NCBI GenBank assembly: GCA_014803435.1
Contig: JACYFD010000003.1
Span: 310,001-374,000 of the forward strand
Reading direction: 5' to 3'
DNA length: 64,000 nt
Source of the DNA: Cellulosimicrobium terreum
GTDB lineage: Bacteria > Actinomycetota > Actinomycetes > Actinomycetales > Cellulomonadaceae
The notes beneath the pieces were generated by a model. It searched no databases. It had not been told where the DNA came from and saw only the letters and a program-made list of their open reading frames with translations. A program made the position numbers and the translations under genes. Positions 1-8,455 of this stretch are shown in pieces. How positions within the stretch are numbered: position 1 is the stretch's first letter; every line of letters begins with the position of its first letter.

Positions 1-1495
1 CGAGCCAGCGCAGCGGCTCGCCGTGCAGCGCCGGCTCGGCGCGACGGACCGCGAGCACGCGCCGGTAGAGCGCGAGCATCGACGCGTCGTCCCCGGCCTG
101 CGCCTCGACGGACTGCTCGCCCCACCCGGCCGGCTGGGGCAGCCAGGGTGCGGCACCGTCGTCGGGTCCGAACCCGAACGTCGCGCCGGTGCGCGACCAC
201 GGGAGCGGGACGCGACAGCCGTCGCGCCCTGGGTCGACACCGCCCGAGCGGAAGTGCATGGGGTCCTGGATGGCGCCCGCCGGCAGGTCCTCGACCTCGG
301 GCAGGCCGAGCTCGTCGCCCTGGTAGAGGTAGAGCGAGCCGGGCAGCGCGGCCGTGAGCAGCGCCGCGGCACGCGCACGACGCCGGCCGGTGGCCAGGTT
401 CGTCGGCGTGCCGAAGCGCTTGCTGAGGAAGGCGAAGGAGCTGTCCTCGCGCCCGTAGCGCGTCACCGGGCGCGTGACGTCGTGGTTCGAGAGCACCCAG
501 GTGGCAGGGGCGGAGACGGGTGCGTGCGCGTCGAGCGTCGTCTGGATCGACTCGCGGAGCGACTTCGCGTCCCACGGCCTGGCCATGAAGTCGAAGTTGA
601 ACGCCGTGTGCATCTCGTCCGGACGGAGGTACTGGGCGAAGCGCGCGCGGTCGGCGAGCCAGACCTCCCCGACGAGCACGCGTGGCTCGTCGTACGACTC
701 GGCGACGGCACGCCACGAGCGGTAGATGTCGTGGATCTCGTCGCGGTCGACGTGCGGGTGGTCCCCTGGGCCCGGGTGCGCGGGCACCTCGGGGAGCTCC
801 GGGTCCTTGACGAGCAGGGCGGCGGAGTCGATCCGGATGCCGGCGGCACCGCGGTCGAACCAGAACCGCAGGATCTCCTCGTGCTCGCGCCGCACGTCGG
901 GGTGGGTCCAGTTGAGGTCCGGCTGCTCCGGCGTGAACAGGTGCAGGTACCACTCGCCGGGCGTGCCGTCGGGGTCCGTCGTGCGGGTCCACGTGGTGCC
1001 CTGGAAGTCGGAGACCCAGCCGGTCGGCATCTCGGCGCCGTCCGTCCCCCGGCCGGGGTGGAACCAGAAGCGCTCGCGCTCGGGCGAGCCGGCACCGGCG
1101 GCGAGGGCGGCGCGGAACCACTCGTGCTCCGCCGACACGTGGTTGGGGACGACGTCGATGATGGTGCGGATCCCCAGGTCACGGGCCTCCGCGATGAGCG
1201 CCTCGGCCTCCGCGAGGGTGCCGAACTGCGGGTCGATCGCGCGGTAGTCGGCGACGTCGTACCCGCCGTCGGCCAGCGGGGAGAGGTACCACGGCGTGAA
1301 CCAGATGGCGTCGATCCCGAGGTCGCGCAGGTAGGGCAGACGCGCGCGCACCCCGGCCAGGTCGCCGGTCCCGTCGCCGTCGCCGTCGGCGAAGCTGCGG
1401 ACGTAGACCTGGTAGATCACCGCGTCGCGCCACCACTCGGGCCCGGCCGGGGGCGTCGCCGCACCAGCGGCGGTCTCGGGGCGATCGTTGCTCAC
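1..1495 (-). CDS. GH13 alpha-glucosidase (3' end cut by window edge)
   Basis: Cytosolic GH13 alpha-glucosidase of the oligo-1,6/alpha-1,4-glucosidase type, cutting glucose from malto- or isomalto-oligosaccharides. In the 498 codons present the four GH13 regions are readable: DVVPNH (about residues 114-119), GIRIDSAAL with the nucleophile Asp at about 223, GEVWL with the acid/base Glu at about 277, and SNHDV with the transition-state Asp at about 339. No signal peptide is visible. The GTG start follows a GAGGAAGAGG ribosome site and is set just before the typical EWWRDAVIYQVY beginning. The stop codon lies outside the window. It sits downstream of a LacI-family gene on the same strand, the usual arrangement for alpha-glucoside use. 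Exact substrate specificity cannot be read. Confidence 0.93.
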   Translation of the reverse strand, partial: MSNDRPETAAGAATPPAGPEWWRDAVIYQVYVRSFADGDGDGTGDLAGVRARLPYLRDLGIDAIWFTPWYLSPLADGGYDVADYRAIDPQFGTLAEAEALIAEARDLGIRTIIDVVPNHVSAEHEWFRAALAAGAGSPERERFWFHPGRGTDGAEMPTGWVSDFQGTTWTRTTDPDGTPGEWYLHLFTPEQPDLNWTHPDVRREHEEILRFWFDRGAAGIRIDSAALLVKDPELPEVPAHPGPGDHPHVDRDEIHDIYRSWRAVAESYDEPRVLVGEVWLADRARFAQYLRPDEMHTAFNFDFMARPWDAKSLRESIQTTLDAHAPVSAPATWVLSNHDVTRPVTRYGREDSSFAFLSKRFGTPTNLATGRRRARAAALLTAALPGSLYLYQGDELGLPEVEDLPAGAIQDPMHFRSGGVDPGRDGCRVPLPWSRTGATFGFGPDDGAAPWLPQPAGWGEQSVEAQAGDDASMLALYRRVLAVRRAEPALHGEPLRWL

Positions 1496-1668
1496 CGCGT
1501 CCTCTTCCTCGTGGACGACTCGCCCGCTGCGTCGCGGGTGTCGCGTTCGTCTGTCGCCGACGCCGGTCCCCCGGCGCCGGGGACGACCGTCGTCCGCGGG
1601 GCGGGGACTGCGTCGTCGAGCACGACAGTAACTAGGCGACAGGATTCGCGCAAGAACCTGACATGGAT

Positions 1669-1681
1669 GTTATCGAAACGC
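1669..1681. promoter_or_regulatory. Candidate LacI-family operator before the alpha-glucosidase
   Basis: TATCGAAACGCTA is an imperfect 13-bp palindrome (TA.CG...CG.TA) about 175 bp upstream of the glucosidase start. LacI-family operators are typically short palindromes with a central CG or AACG core, and a LacI-family gene is adjacent. Assignment is inference. Confidence 0.35.
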
Positions 1682-1723
1682 TATCTCTTGATGTCGAGAG
1701 CCCCACCGGCCCTTGCGCGAACG

Positions 1724-1785
1724 CGCCGAACCCCGGGTCGCCGCCCGTTCGACGTCGCGAACGGGCGGCTACCCGGGGTTCGGCG
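1724..1785. terminator. 62-nt near-perfect hairpin between lacI-type gene and glucosidase gene
   Basis: Arms 1724-1751 and 1758-1785 pair over about 28 bp with one mismatch around a 6-nt loop (acgtcg). It begins about 33 bp past the LacI-family stop codon on the minus strand, so it can act as a terminator for that gene. There is no T-run on either side, as is common for GC-rich actinobacterial terminators. Confidence 0.6.
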
Positions 1786-1817
1786 GGTGCGGCAGGTGTG
1801 GGGCGGGCGGGTGCCGC

Positions 1818-2849
1818 CTACGGGGCGATCGGCTCGCGACCCGTGGAGCGCGCAGCGGCGGTCGAGCGGCGCACCACGAGCTCGGGCTCGAACAGGAGCT
1901 CGTCGTGCGAGACGTCGACGCCCGCGATCATCCCCGCGAGGAGGTCGACCGCAGCGCGCCCCATGGGCTCGATGGGCTGGCGCACGGTCGTCAGGGCCGG
2001 GTCGGTGAGGTTCATGAGGTTCGAGTCGTCGTAGCCGACGACGGACACGTCCCCCGGGACGTCGAGGCCGGCTCTACGCACGGCGCGGACGGCCCCGAGC
2101 GCGAGCGGGTCGCTCGCGCACACGATCGCGGTAGCACCCGACTCGAGCAACCTGTTCGCCGCGGCCTGCCCGCTCTCGAGCGAGTACTGGCTGTGCGCGA
2201 CGAGGTCCGGGTCCACGACCAGTCCGTTGCGGGTCGCGAAGGCCTCCGCCGCCGCCAGCTTGCGCTCGGACGGCACGTGGTCGGCGGGGCCGAGCAGCAG
2301 TCCGACGCGCTCGTGCCCGAGCGAGAACACGTGGCCGAGGGCCTGGTTCATCGCGACCATGTCGTCGCACGAGACGCGCGGGAAGTCGAGCTCCTCGATC
2401 GAGGCGTTCATGAGGACGACCGGCAGGCCCAGGGTCGCGAGGCGCCGGAAGTGCGCGTGGTCGGCGCGGCGCTCGGCATAGAAGCCGCCCGCGAAGATCA
2501 CGCCGGAGACGTGCTGGCCCAGCAGCAGGTCGATGTACTCGGCCTCCGTCACGCCGCCGGCCGTGCGCGTGCACAGCACCGGGGTGAAACCCTGCTGCGC
2601 CAGCGCTCCGCCGATGACCTCGGCGAACGCCGGGAAGATCGGGTTCACGAGCTCCGGCAGGACCAGGCCGACCAGGCGGCCGCGCTCACCGCGCAGCTTG
2701 GTCGGACGCTCGTAGCCGAGCACGTCGAGCGCCGTGAGCACGGCGTCGCGCGTCGTCTGCGAGACCCCCGGCTTGCCGTTGAGCACTCGGCTCACCGTCG
2801 CTTCACTGACCCCGACCTTGGTGGCGACCTCCGCCAGACGTCTCGACAT
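1818..2849 (-). CDS. LacI-family transcriptional regulator
   Basis: 343-aa LacI/GalR-family repressor. The N-terminal helix-turn-helix reads LAEVATKVGVSEATVSRVLNG (residues about 5-25 with hinge after). It is followed by a periplasmic-binding-protein-like effector domain (about 60-330) with the usual segments LVGLVLPELVNPIF, SVVGYDDSNLMNLTDPALTTV-type and a final LFEPELVVRRST. Normal length for the family. The ATG start is the only one that includes the complete HTH. It lies directly upstream of a GH13 glucosidase on the same strand, so local control of alpha-glucoside metabolism is likely. Candidate operators occur just upstream (2872-2916) and before the glucosidase (1669-1681), which suggests autoregulation. 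Confidence 0.93.
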   Translation of the reverse strand: MSRRLAEVATKVGVSEATVSRVLNGKPGVSQTTRDAVLTALDVLGYERPTKLRGERGRLVGLVLPELVNPIFPAFAEVIGGALAQQGFTPVLCTRTAGGVTEAEYIDLLLGQHVSGVIFAGGFYAERRADHAHFRRLATLGLPVVLMNASIEELDFPRVSCDDMVAMNQALGHVFSLGHERVGLLLGPADHVPSERKLAAAEAFATRNGLVVDPDLVAHSQYSLESGQAAANRLLESGATAIVCASDPLALGAVRAVRRAGLDVPGDVSVVGYDDSNLMNLTDPALTTVRQPIEPMGRAAVDLLAGMIAGVDVSHDELLFEPELVVRRSTAAARSTGREPIAP

Positions 2850-2871
2850 GTCGCCGACTATACGCCGCGCT

Positions 2872-2916
2872 GCAAGTCGCTTGCGTGGATTCGCGGGTCT
2901 GAACGAATACTTGCGT
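2872..2916. promoter_or_regulatory. Candidate operator region of the LacI-family gene
   Basis: GCAAGTCGCTTGC (2872-2884) is a perfect 5-bp inverted repeat with a 3-nt centre, and CTTGCGT occurs twice in direct orientation (2880-2886 and 2910-2916). Related CTTGCA-type repeats are known for MalR-like LacI-family regulators of Streptomyces. It lies 22-67 bp upstream of the regulator start, so autoregulation is plausible. Confidence 0.4.
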
Positions 2917-3017
2917 CCGACGCGGGGCGGCGCTCCTGCCGAACCCCGGCTTGCCTACCGATCGGCACGCTGATCGGGGTCCAGACCGGGGCTCGGCACG
3001 GGAGGGAGTGTGGGCGC

Positions 3018-3023
3018 TAGGGT
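3018..3023 (+). promoter_or_regulatory. -10 element of a leaderless GH20 transcript
   Basis: TAGGGT ends 6 nt before the GTG at 3030, with no Shine-Dalgarno sequence between. That spacing places transcription start at or next to the start codon. Confidence 0.5.
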
Positions 3024-3029
3024 TGTTCG

Positions 3030-4775
3030 GTGTCCTTCCAAAACTCGTCCGGGCTGGTCCCCGCACCCGCCGCTGCGAGCACGACGCCCGGCACCGTCGT
3101 CCTGGCGTCCGGGTCGTGGGTCGCGTACGACCCCGCGCTACGACCTGCCGCGCGCTGGTGGCGCCGCGTCGTCGAGGACGCGGCCGGCGTCGACCTCGCC
3201 CTCCTGCCCGACGACGTCCCCGCGGCCCTCGGCGACGGTGCCGGCGCCCGCGCCAGCGCCGGGGTCCGGTTCGCGGTCGACACCGACCTGCCCCCGTCGG
3301 GCTACCGCCTCACCGTCGACGGCACGGGCGTCCGCGTCGACGCCGCCGACCTCGACGGCGCTCACGCCGCCGCGCAGACGCTCCGCCAGCTCGCCGGCCC
3401 GCCCGCCTTCCGCCGCGCGCCACTCACCGCAGCGCCGGACGAGGAGAGCACGCGGGTCGTCGAGCTGCCCCACGTCACGGTCACCGACCACCCCCGCTTC
3501 GCCTGGCGCGGGGTCCTGCTCGACGTCGCGCGCCACTTCCTGCCGAAGGCGGACGTGCTGCGGTTCGTCGACCTGGCGGCGGCGCACAAGCTCAACGTCC
3601 TGCAGCTCCACCTCACGGACGACCAGGGTTGGCGGGTCGAGATCGCCCGCTACCCGCGGCTCACGGAGGTCGGATCCTGGCGACGCGAGTCCGGGGTGGG
3701 GACGTGGCGCGCGGGCGTGCTCGACGGTCGCCCGCACGGCGGTTCCTACACGCAGGACGACCTGCGCGAGGTCGTCGCGTACGCGCACGAGCGGGGCGTG
3801 ACGGTCGTCCCCGAGATCGACGTGCCCGGCCATGTCGAGGCGGCGGTCGCGGCGTACCCGTGGCTCGGCACGCGCAAACGGCCGCACGAGGTGCGCACGA
3901 CGTGGGGCGTCAGCACCGAGGTGCTGGACCCGTCGGAGGGGTCGCTGGCGTTCTTCCGCGACGTGCTCGACGAGGTGATGGACGTCTTCGACGCACCGTT
4001 CGTCGCGCTCGGGGGCGACGAGGTCCCGACGACCCTGTGGCGCGAGAGCCCGGGGATCGTCGCGCGCGCGGCGGCGCTCGGGCTGGACGACGTCGGCGAT
4101 CTGCACGGCTGGTTCCTGGCCCGTCTCGCGGAGCACGTGACGTCACGCGGGCGTCGTGCGGTCGTGTGGGACGAGGCAGCCGGGCCGATGCTGCCCCGGG
4201 ACGTCGTCGTGACGTCCTGGCGCGGCTGGGCGGCGGGCGCCGACGCGCTCGCGGCCGGGCACGACGTCGTGATGGCTCCGGAGCAGGTCGTCTACCTCGA
4301 CCACCGCGAGGGCGACGGCCCGGACGAGCCCGTCCCGGTGGGCTTCCTGCGCACGCTGGAGGACGTGTACGCGTTCGAACCGCTGCCCGCCGCGCTGACC
4401 GAGCCGGCGGCGCCAGGCACCCTGCTGGGCGGGCAGGCTCAGGTCTGGTCCGAGCACCTCGACTCCGTCCGGCGCGTCGACTACGCGACGTTCCCGCGCC
4501 TCGCCGCGTTCGCGGAGGTCATGTGGTCGCCGACCGCGGACCGCTCGCCCGGCTCCCCCGCCTCCCAGGAGTTCCGCGAACGCCTCGTGGACCACCACCT
4601 GCCGCGGCTGGACGCCTACGGCGTCGAGCACCGCCCGCTCGCCGGGCCGCACCCGTGGCAGACGCGGCCCGGGGTCCAGGGCTGGCCGCGCGACCTCGAC
4701 ACCGAGCTGGCCGTGGGTGGGCTGCGGGGCGTGGGCGGGTGGGTCGAGGACCTCGACGGGGACTCCCGGCCGTAG
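3030..4775 (+). CDS. GH20 beta-N-acetylhexosaminidase
   Basis: Removes terminal beta-linked GlcNAc (or GalNAc) by substrate-assisted catalysis. The 581-aa protein has an N-terminal GH20b-like domain (about 25-150) and a GH20 barrel (about 155-500). It shows the GVLLDVARHF opening, HLTDDQGWR, EIDVPGH and the catalytic pair in ALGGDEVP (Asp330-Glu331). The His that usually precedes GGDE by two residues is Ala here. No signal peptide is visible, so it is probably cytosolic. The next gene is convergent (10 bp away) and encodes NamZ. Here the GH20 enzyme probably takes the place of NagZ, releasing GlcNAc from imported GlcNAc-MurNAc fragments. A role in chitobiose use is the alternative. Confidence 0.92.
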   Translation: MSFQNSSGLVPAPAAASTTPGTVVLASGSWVAYDPALRPAARWWRRVVEDAAGVDLALLPDDVPAALGDGAGARASAGVRFAVDTDLPPSGYRLTVDGTGVRVDAADLDGAHAAAQTLRQLAGPPAFRRAPLTAAPDEESTRVVELPHVTVTDHPRFAWRGVLLDVARHFLPKADVLRFVDLAAAHKLNVLQLHLTDDQGWRVEIARYPRLTEVGSWRRESGVGTWRAGVLDGRPHGGSYTQDDLREVVAYAHERGVTVVPEIDVPGHVEAAVAAYPWLGTRKRPHEVRTTWGVSTEVLDPSEGSLAFFRDVLDEVMDVFDAPFVALGGDEVPTTLWRESPGIVARAAALGLDDVGDLHGWFLARLAEHVTSRGRRAVVWDEAAGPMLPRDVVVTSWRGWAAGADALAAGHDVVMAPEQVVYLDHREGDGPDEPVPVGFLRTLEDVYAFEPLPAALTEPAAPGTLLGGQAQVWSEHLDSVRRVDYATFPRLAAFAEVMWSPTADRSPGSPASQEFRERLVDHHLPRLDAYGVEHRPLAGPHPWQTRPGVQGWPRDLDTELAVGGLRGVGGWVEDLDGDSRP

Positions 4776-4784
4776 TCGCGGACC

Positions 4785-5960
4785 TCAGCCGTAGAGGAGG
4801 TCGTCCGCGGTCTCCTCGCGCCACCCCGGGACGTCGAGCGTGGCGGGGTCGTCCCACTCCCCCGACGTCAGCGACGCGAACGCGCCGCGCCGCCCGAACA
4901 GGCGCTCGAGCGGGGTGGCGTCGGACTCGCCGGGCTGGAGACCGCGCTGCTCGGTCTCGGCGAGCAGGTCGGGGTAGAGGCGCGCGACGGACCGGACGAG
5001 CGCGACGCCGGTCCGCACCGGGCGGAACTCCTCGACGTCCGTGACGTGCAGCAGCACGCCCTCGCACGCCTCGCCGGCCCAGTCGCGCACGAGCGGCGTG
5101 AACCCGTAGGGCACCGCGCGCACGCCGGGCAGTCCGGCCGCGCGGAGCTCGCGGGCCAGCTCCTCGCCGTCGATCCAGGGTGCTCCGAGGACGCGGAACG
5201 GGACCGCTGTGCTCCGCCCCTCGGACAGGTTGACGCCCTCGATCAGGCAGGTCCCGGGGTAGAGGAGCGCGGTCGTCGGGCTCGGCATGTTCGGCGACGG
5301 CGGCACCCAGGGCCAGGTGGGCGACTCGAGCGCGGTCGTGGCGCGGTCCCAGCCGTCGACGCGCACCACGCGGAGGTCGACGTCGATCGCCCGCGTGCGG
5401 ACCCAGTGCCGCGCGAGCTCGCCGATCGTGAGCGAGTGCCGCAGGGGCATGGCCCACCGCCCGACGAGCGAGTGGCACGCCTCGTCGAGGACGGGGCCCT
5501 CGACCACGTCCAGGTCACCCCCGAGCGGGTTGGGGCGGTCGAGGACGACGACGGCCACGCCGTGCTCGGCGCAGGCCTCGAGGACGTGGCTGAGGGTCCA
5601 GACGTAGGTGTAGAAGCGGGCGCCCACGTCCTGCAGGTCGACGACGACGGCGTCCAGGCCGCGCAGGTCGTCCGCGGTCGGTCGCACGTGCTCGCCGTAG
5701 AGGCTCACGACGGGGATCCCGGTCGCCGGGTCGACGACGCCGGCGACGTGCTCCCCCTCGCGAGCGCGGCCGCTCAGCCCGTGCTCGGGGCCGAGGTAGC
5801 GCACGACGGGGACGCCCGCCCGCCGGAGCGCGACACGGGACACCTCCAGGTCGCTGGTCGTCGCGAGGTCGTTCGTGAGCAGGCCGAGCCGACCGTGGCG
5901 GAGCAGTGCGTCCGCGGCCCGGAGGTCTCCTGCGGCCACCTTGTCGATACCGATCCTCAT
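4785..5960 (-). CDS. namZ: NamZ-type exo-beta-N-acetylmuramidase (DUF1343, GH171)
   Basis: 391-aa member of the DUF1343 family, whose Bacillus subtilis member NamZ (YbzC/YbbC) releases MurNAc from the non-reducing end of peptidoglycan fragments. Family hallmarks visible are LGLLTN (about 25-30), GPEHG (57-61), LQDVGARFYTYVWTL and DRPNPLGG. The ATG at 5960 follows an AGAGG site; in-frame starts further upstream would add an unconserved stretch through the intergenic region. Known Bacillus NamZ is secreted, but this protein begins directly with the catalytic domain and has no signal sequence, which argues for action in the cytosol. It is divergent from murQ and convergent with the GH20 gene. 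Confidence 0.9.
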   Translation of the reverse strand: MRIGIDKVAAGDLRAADALLRHGRLGLLTNDLATTSDLEVSRVALRRAGVPVVRYLGPEHGLSGRAREGEHVAGVVDPATGIPVVSLYGEHVRPTADDLRGLDAVVVDLQDVGARFYTYVWTLSHVLEACAEHGVAVVVLDRPNPLGGDLDVVEGPVLDEACHSLVGRWAMPLRHSLTIGELARHWVRTRAIDVDLRVVRVDGWDRATTALESPTWPWVPPSPNMPSPTTALLYPGTCLIEGVNLSEGRSTAVPFRVLGAPWIDGEELARELRAAGLPGVRAVPYGFTPLVRDWAGEACEGVLLHVTDVEEFRPVRTGVALVRSVARLYPDLLAETEQRGLQPGESDATPLERLFGRRGAFASLTSGEWDDPATLDVPGWREETADDLLYG

Positions 5961-6040
5961 GCCGGACCTCTCGCCAGACCTGTCGCCGAGCATCATCGTC
6001 TTCGTCGTTCCTCTCCGTACGGGGGTGCCTGCGAAACCGT

Positions 6041-6057
6041 GTGGAAATATTTGCCAC
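6041..6057. promoter_or_regulatory. Candidate operator in the namZ-murQ divergent promoter
   Basis: GTGGAAATATTTGCCAC has outer GTGG/CCAC and inner AA/TT pairs in a 17-nt near-palindrome. It lies between the presumed -35 and -10 of the murQ promoter, so a bound repressor could block it. AT-rich sites of this kind are seen for RpiR/MurR-type regulators, but no such regulator gene is in the window. Confidence 0.45.
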
Positions 6058-6062
6058 GAGGC

Positions 6063-6068
6063 TAACCT
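6063..6068 (+). promoter_or_regulatory. -10 element of the murQ operon
   Basis: TAACCT, 17 nt downstream of a weak -35-like TGTGGA (6040-6045), about 60 bp before the murQ start. It is the best sigma70-like hexamer in the divergent region. Confidence 0.4.
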
Positions 6069-6127
6069 GTCGTGTAGACATTCGCCAGAAGATGTCGACG
6101 ACGACCCCGGACGGATGGAGGCCGCGA

Positions 6128-7144
6128 GTGCAGCCACGACCAGCACTGCCCCGCACCGAGCTCAGGAACCCACTCTCGAGCGGGCTGGACACGCGCCGGA
6201 CCATCGAGATCCTCACGACGCTCAACGACGCCGACGCGGAGGTCGCGACAGCGGTCCGGGCCACCCTGCCCGAGCTCGCACGCCTCGTCGACCTGGCCGT
6301 GGACGCCCTCGACGTCGGCGGCAGGATCGTGTACTTCGGCGCCGGGACCTCCGGTCGCCTCGCCGTCCTCGACGCCGCCGAGCTCATCCCCACCTACGCG
6401 CTCGAGCAGGGGCGCTTCGTCGCCCGCATCGCCGGCGGCCCCACCGCCGTCGTCGACGCCGTCGAGGGCGCGGAGGACAGCGTCGACGAGGGGGCGCTCG
6501 ACGCGATCGACCTGACCGCGCAGGACATCGCGGTCGGGATCGCCGCCTCGGGCACGACGCCGTACGTCCGGGGAGCCCTGGAGGCGGCCCGGCGCGTCGG
6601 CGCGACGACGGCGCTGGTCACCAGCAACCCCGAGTCGCCGCTCGCCGGGCTCGCCGACGTCGTCGTCGCCCCGGACACCGGCCCCGAGGTGGTCACCGGG
6701 TCGACGCGCCTCAAGGCCGGCACGGCCGCGAAGCTCGTGCTGAACGGCTTCTCGACCGCCGTCATGGTCCGGCGCGGGCGTGTCTACGACAACCTCATGG
6801 TCGCCCTCGTGGCGACGAACGAGAAGCTCCACCAGCGCTCGGTCCGTATCCTCGGTGCGGTCGGCGGCCTCGAGGAGCAGGCTGCCGAGGCCGCGCTGCG
6901 CGACGCCGGCGGAGACCTGAAGACCGCCATCGTCGCCCAGCTCGCCGGCCTGCCCCCCGCGGAGGCCCGCGCCCGCCTGGACAGCACGGATCAGCACGTC
7001 CGGGCAGCGATCGACGCACCGGCGGCCGACCCGCGCTCGCGGGACGGCCGACCCCACGACCCCGAACCGGAGCGCGACGCACCGACGCGACGCCCCACTG
7101 TGCGACACGCGCACACTGCCCCTCTCGGAAAGGACGATCGATGA
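6128..7144 (+). CDS. murQ: N-acetylmuramic acid 6-phosphate etherase MurQ
   Basis: Cleaves the D-lactyl ether of MurNAc-6-phosphate to give GlcNAc-6-phosphate and D-lactate. The SIS-domain protein shows TELRNP near the N-terminus, GAGTSGR (about 71-77) and LDAAELIPT with the catalytic Glu at about 85. The GTG at 6128 is preferred: GGAGG lies 6 nt before it and the protein then begins 8 residues before TELRNP, as in E. coli. An in-frame ATG at 6092 has no good ribosome site. The core is about 298 aa, the family length. It is followed by a 40-aa Pro/Arg/Asp-rich tail not expected in MurQ. The stop overlaps the next ATG (ATGA), so the operon is translationally coupled to the transporter. Confidence 0.92.
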   Translation: MQPRPALPRTELRNPLSSGLDTRRTIEILTTLNDADAEVATAVRATLPELARLVDLAVDALDVGGRIVYFGAGTSGRLAVLDAAELIPTYALEQGRFVARIAGGPTAVVDAVEGAEDSVDEGALDAIDLTAQDIAVGIAASGTTPYVRGALEAARRVGATTALVTSNPESPLAGLADVVVAPDTGPEVVTGSTRLKAGTAAKLVLNGFSTAVMVRRGRVYDNLMVALVATNEKLHQRSVRILGAVGGLEEQAAEAALRDAGGDLKTAIVAQLAGLPPAEARARLDSTDQHVRAAIDAPAADPRSRDGRPHDPEPERDAPTRRPTVRHAHTAPLGKDDR

Positions 7145-8436
7145 AGAAGCTCATCCCGGTCGCCGCGGCGACCCTCGCCACGGCTCTCGCAATCACGGCC
7201 TGCGCCCCCGGCGGCGGCTCGGCCTCGCAGGACGGCGGTGGTGGTGGCGCCGACGGCGACGTCACGCTCACGGTGTGGTCCTGGCAGGCGCAGAGCTCGT
7301 CCGACTGGGACAAGATCTTCGACGTCTACGAGGAGTCGCACCCCGGCGTCACGATCGACTTCGAGGGCTATCAGCCCACCGAGTACAACCAGATCCTCGC
7401 CACCGGGCTCGCGGGCCGCGACGGCCCGGACGTCGCGATGCTGCGTGCGTACGGCGGTGCCCAGGCGCCGATCGAGGCGGGCCAGCTCGTCCCGATCGAC
7501 GACAGCGTCGACGGGCTCGACGCCTTCGAGCCGACCATCCTCCAGGCGGCGCAGGGTCGCACCGACGGCAAGACCTACGGTGTCCCCTTCGCCTACCAGA
7601 CGATGGCGATGTACTACGACAAGGACGTCTTCGACGACCTCGGGCTCTCCGAGCCCGAGACGTGGGAGGACTTCGTCTCCGTGCAGGAGACCCTCCTCGA
7701 CAACGACATCACCCCCATGGCGCTCGGCGCGCGCGAGGACTGGGTGCTGCCCATGTTCCACGACCTCGTCGGCGCGGCGCGGTACGGCGGCTCGGACTTC
7801 GCCGCGGCCGTGCAGGACGGCTCGAAGGACTTCACCGACCCCGACTACGTCGCCTCCCTCCAGGTGGTCGAGGACATGAAGAAGTATCTGGACAAGGACG
7901 TGAACGCCGTGGCCGTCGCCGACGCGACGCTCCAGTTCACCTCCGGCCAGGCGGCGCAGTGGCCCGGCGGCTCGTTCGACCTCAAGACGTTCCGCGACAC
8001 CGCGCCCGACAAGAACCTCGGCGTGTACCAGGTGCCGCCGCCGCCCGGGTCCCCGGTCGAGGGCGCCGTGACGCCGTCGTACGCGGACGGGAGCTTCGGC
8101 ATCAACAAGGCCGGCGAGCACCAGGACGAGGCCACGGAGCTGCTCAACTGGATGACGACGACGGAGTTCGGCCAGCTGGTCGCCGACGACGTCCTCCAGT
8201 TCTCGCCGCTCGAGGGCGTCTCCTACGAGGACCCGCTCATGCAGGAGATGAACGACGGGTACCTGGCGAACCCGGTGCCCTACCTGCTGCTCGTCGACTT
8301 CCGCTACGGCGACCCTGCGGGCACCGCGGTGCTCGGCCCGGACATCCAGGCGATGTGGCTCGGGCAGAAGGACCCGGCGCAGCTCGCCGACGACCTGCAG
8401 ACCGGGGTGTCCACCTGGTTCACGCCGGGTTCCTGA
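7141..8436 (+). CDS. Sugar ABC transporter solute-binding lipoprotein (CUT1 type)
   Basis: 431-aa extracellular binding protein of family 1 (MalE/UgpB-like). It begins MKKLIPVAAATLATALAITAC, a lipoprotein signal with lipobox ITAC and Cys21 as the lipidation site. A Gly/Asp-rich linker and then TLTVWSWQAQSS lead into the binding domain, which is typical of CUT1 proteins. GGAAAGG precedes the ATG. It overlaps murQ by 4 nt and is followed by two permease genes. From the company it keeps, the ligand is probably MurNAc, GlcNAc-MurNAc or another muropeptide fragment. That is inference, since family members bind many oligosaccharides and specificity cannot be read from sequence. Confidence 0.9.
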   Translation: MKKLIPVAAATLATALAITACAPGGGSASQDGGGGGADGDVTLTVWSWQAQSSSDWDKIFDVYEESHPGVTIDFEGYQPTEYNQILATGLAGRDGPDVAMLRAYGGAQAPIEAGQLVPIDDSVDGLDAFEPTILQAAQGRTDGKTYGVPFAYQTMAMYYDKDVFDDLGLSEPETWEDFVSVQETLLDNDITPMALGAREDWVLPMFHDLVGAARYGGSDFAAAVQDGSKDFTDPDYVASLQVVEDMKKYLDKDVNAVAVADATLQFTSGQAAQWPGGSFDLKTFRDTAPDKNLGVYQVPPPPGSPVEGAVTPSYADGSFGINKAGEHQDEATELLNWMTTTEFGQLVADDVLQFSPLEGVSYEDPLMQEMNDGYLANPVPYLLLVDFRYGDPAGTAVLGPDIQAMWLGQKDPAQLADDLQTGVSTWFTPGS

Positions 8437-8455
8437 CCCGCCTGACCTCACCCGC

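Noticed and set aside
23-2008. 661-codon open frame on the plus strand
   Set aside because: Arg/Val-rich shadow of the GH13 and LacI-family genes, both of which show complete catalytic or HTH motifs on the minus strand.
5961-6146. Longer NamZ start at 6146 with an apparent hydrophobic N-terminus (MLVVAALAAS)
   Set aside because: It would run through the divergent promoter and into murQ coding sequence, has no conserved residues there, and the ATG at 5960 has a ribosome site at the conserved beginning.
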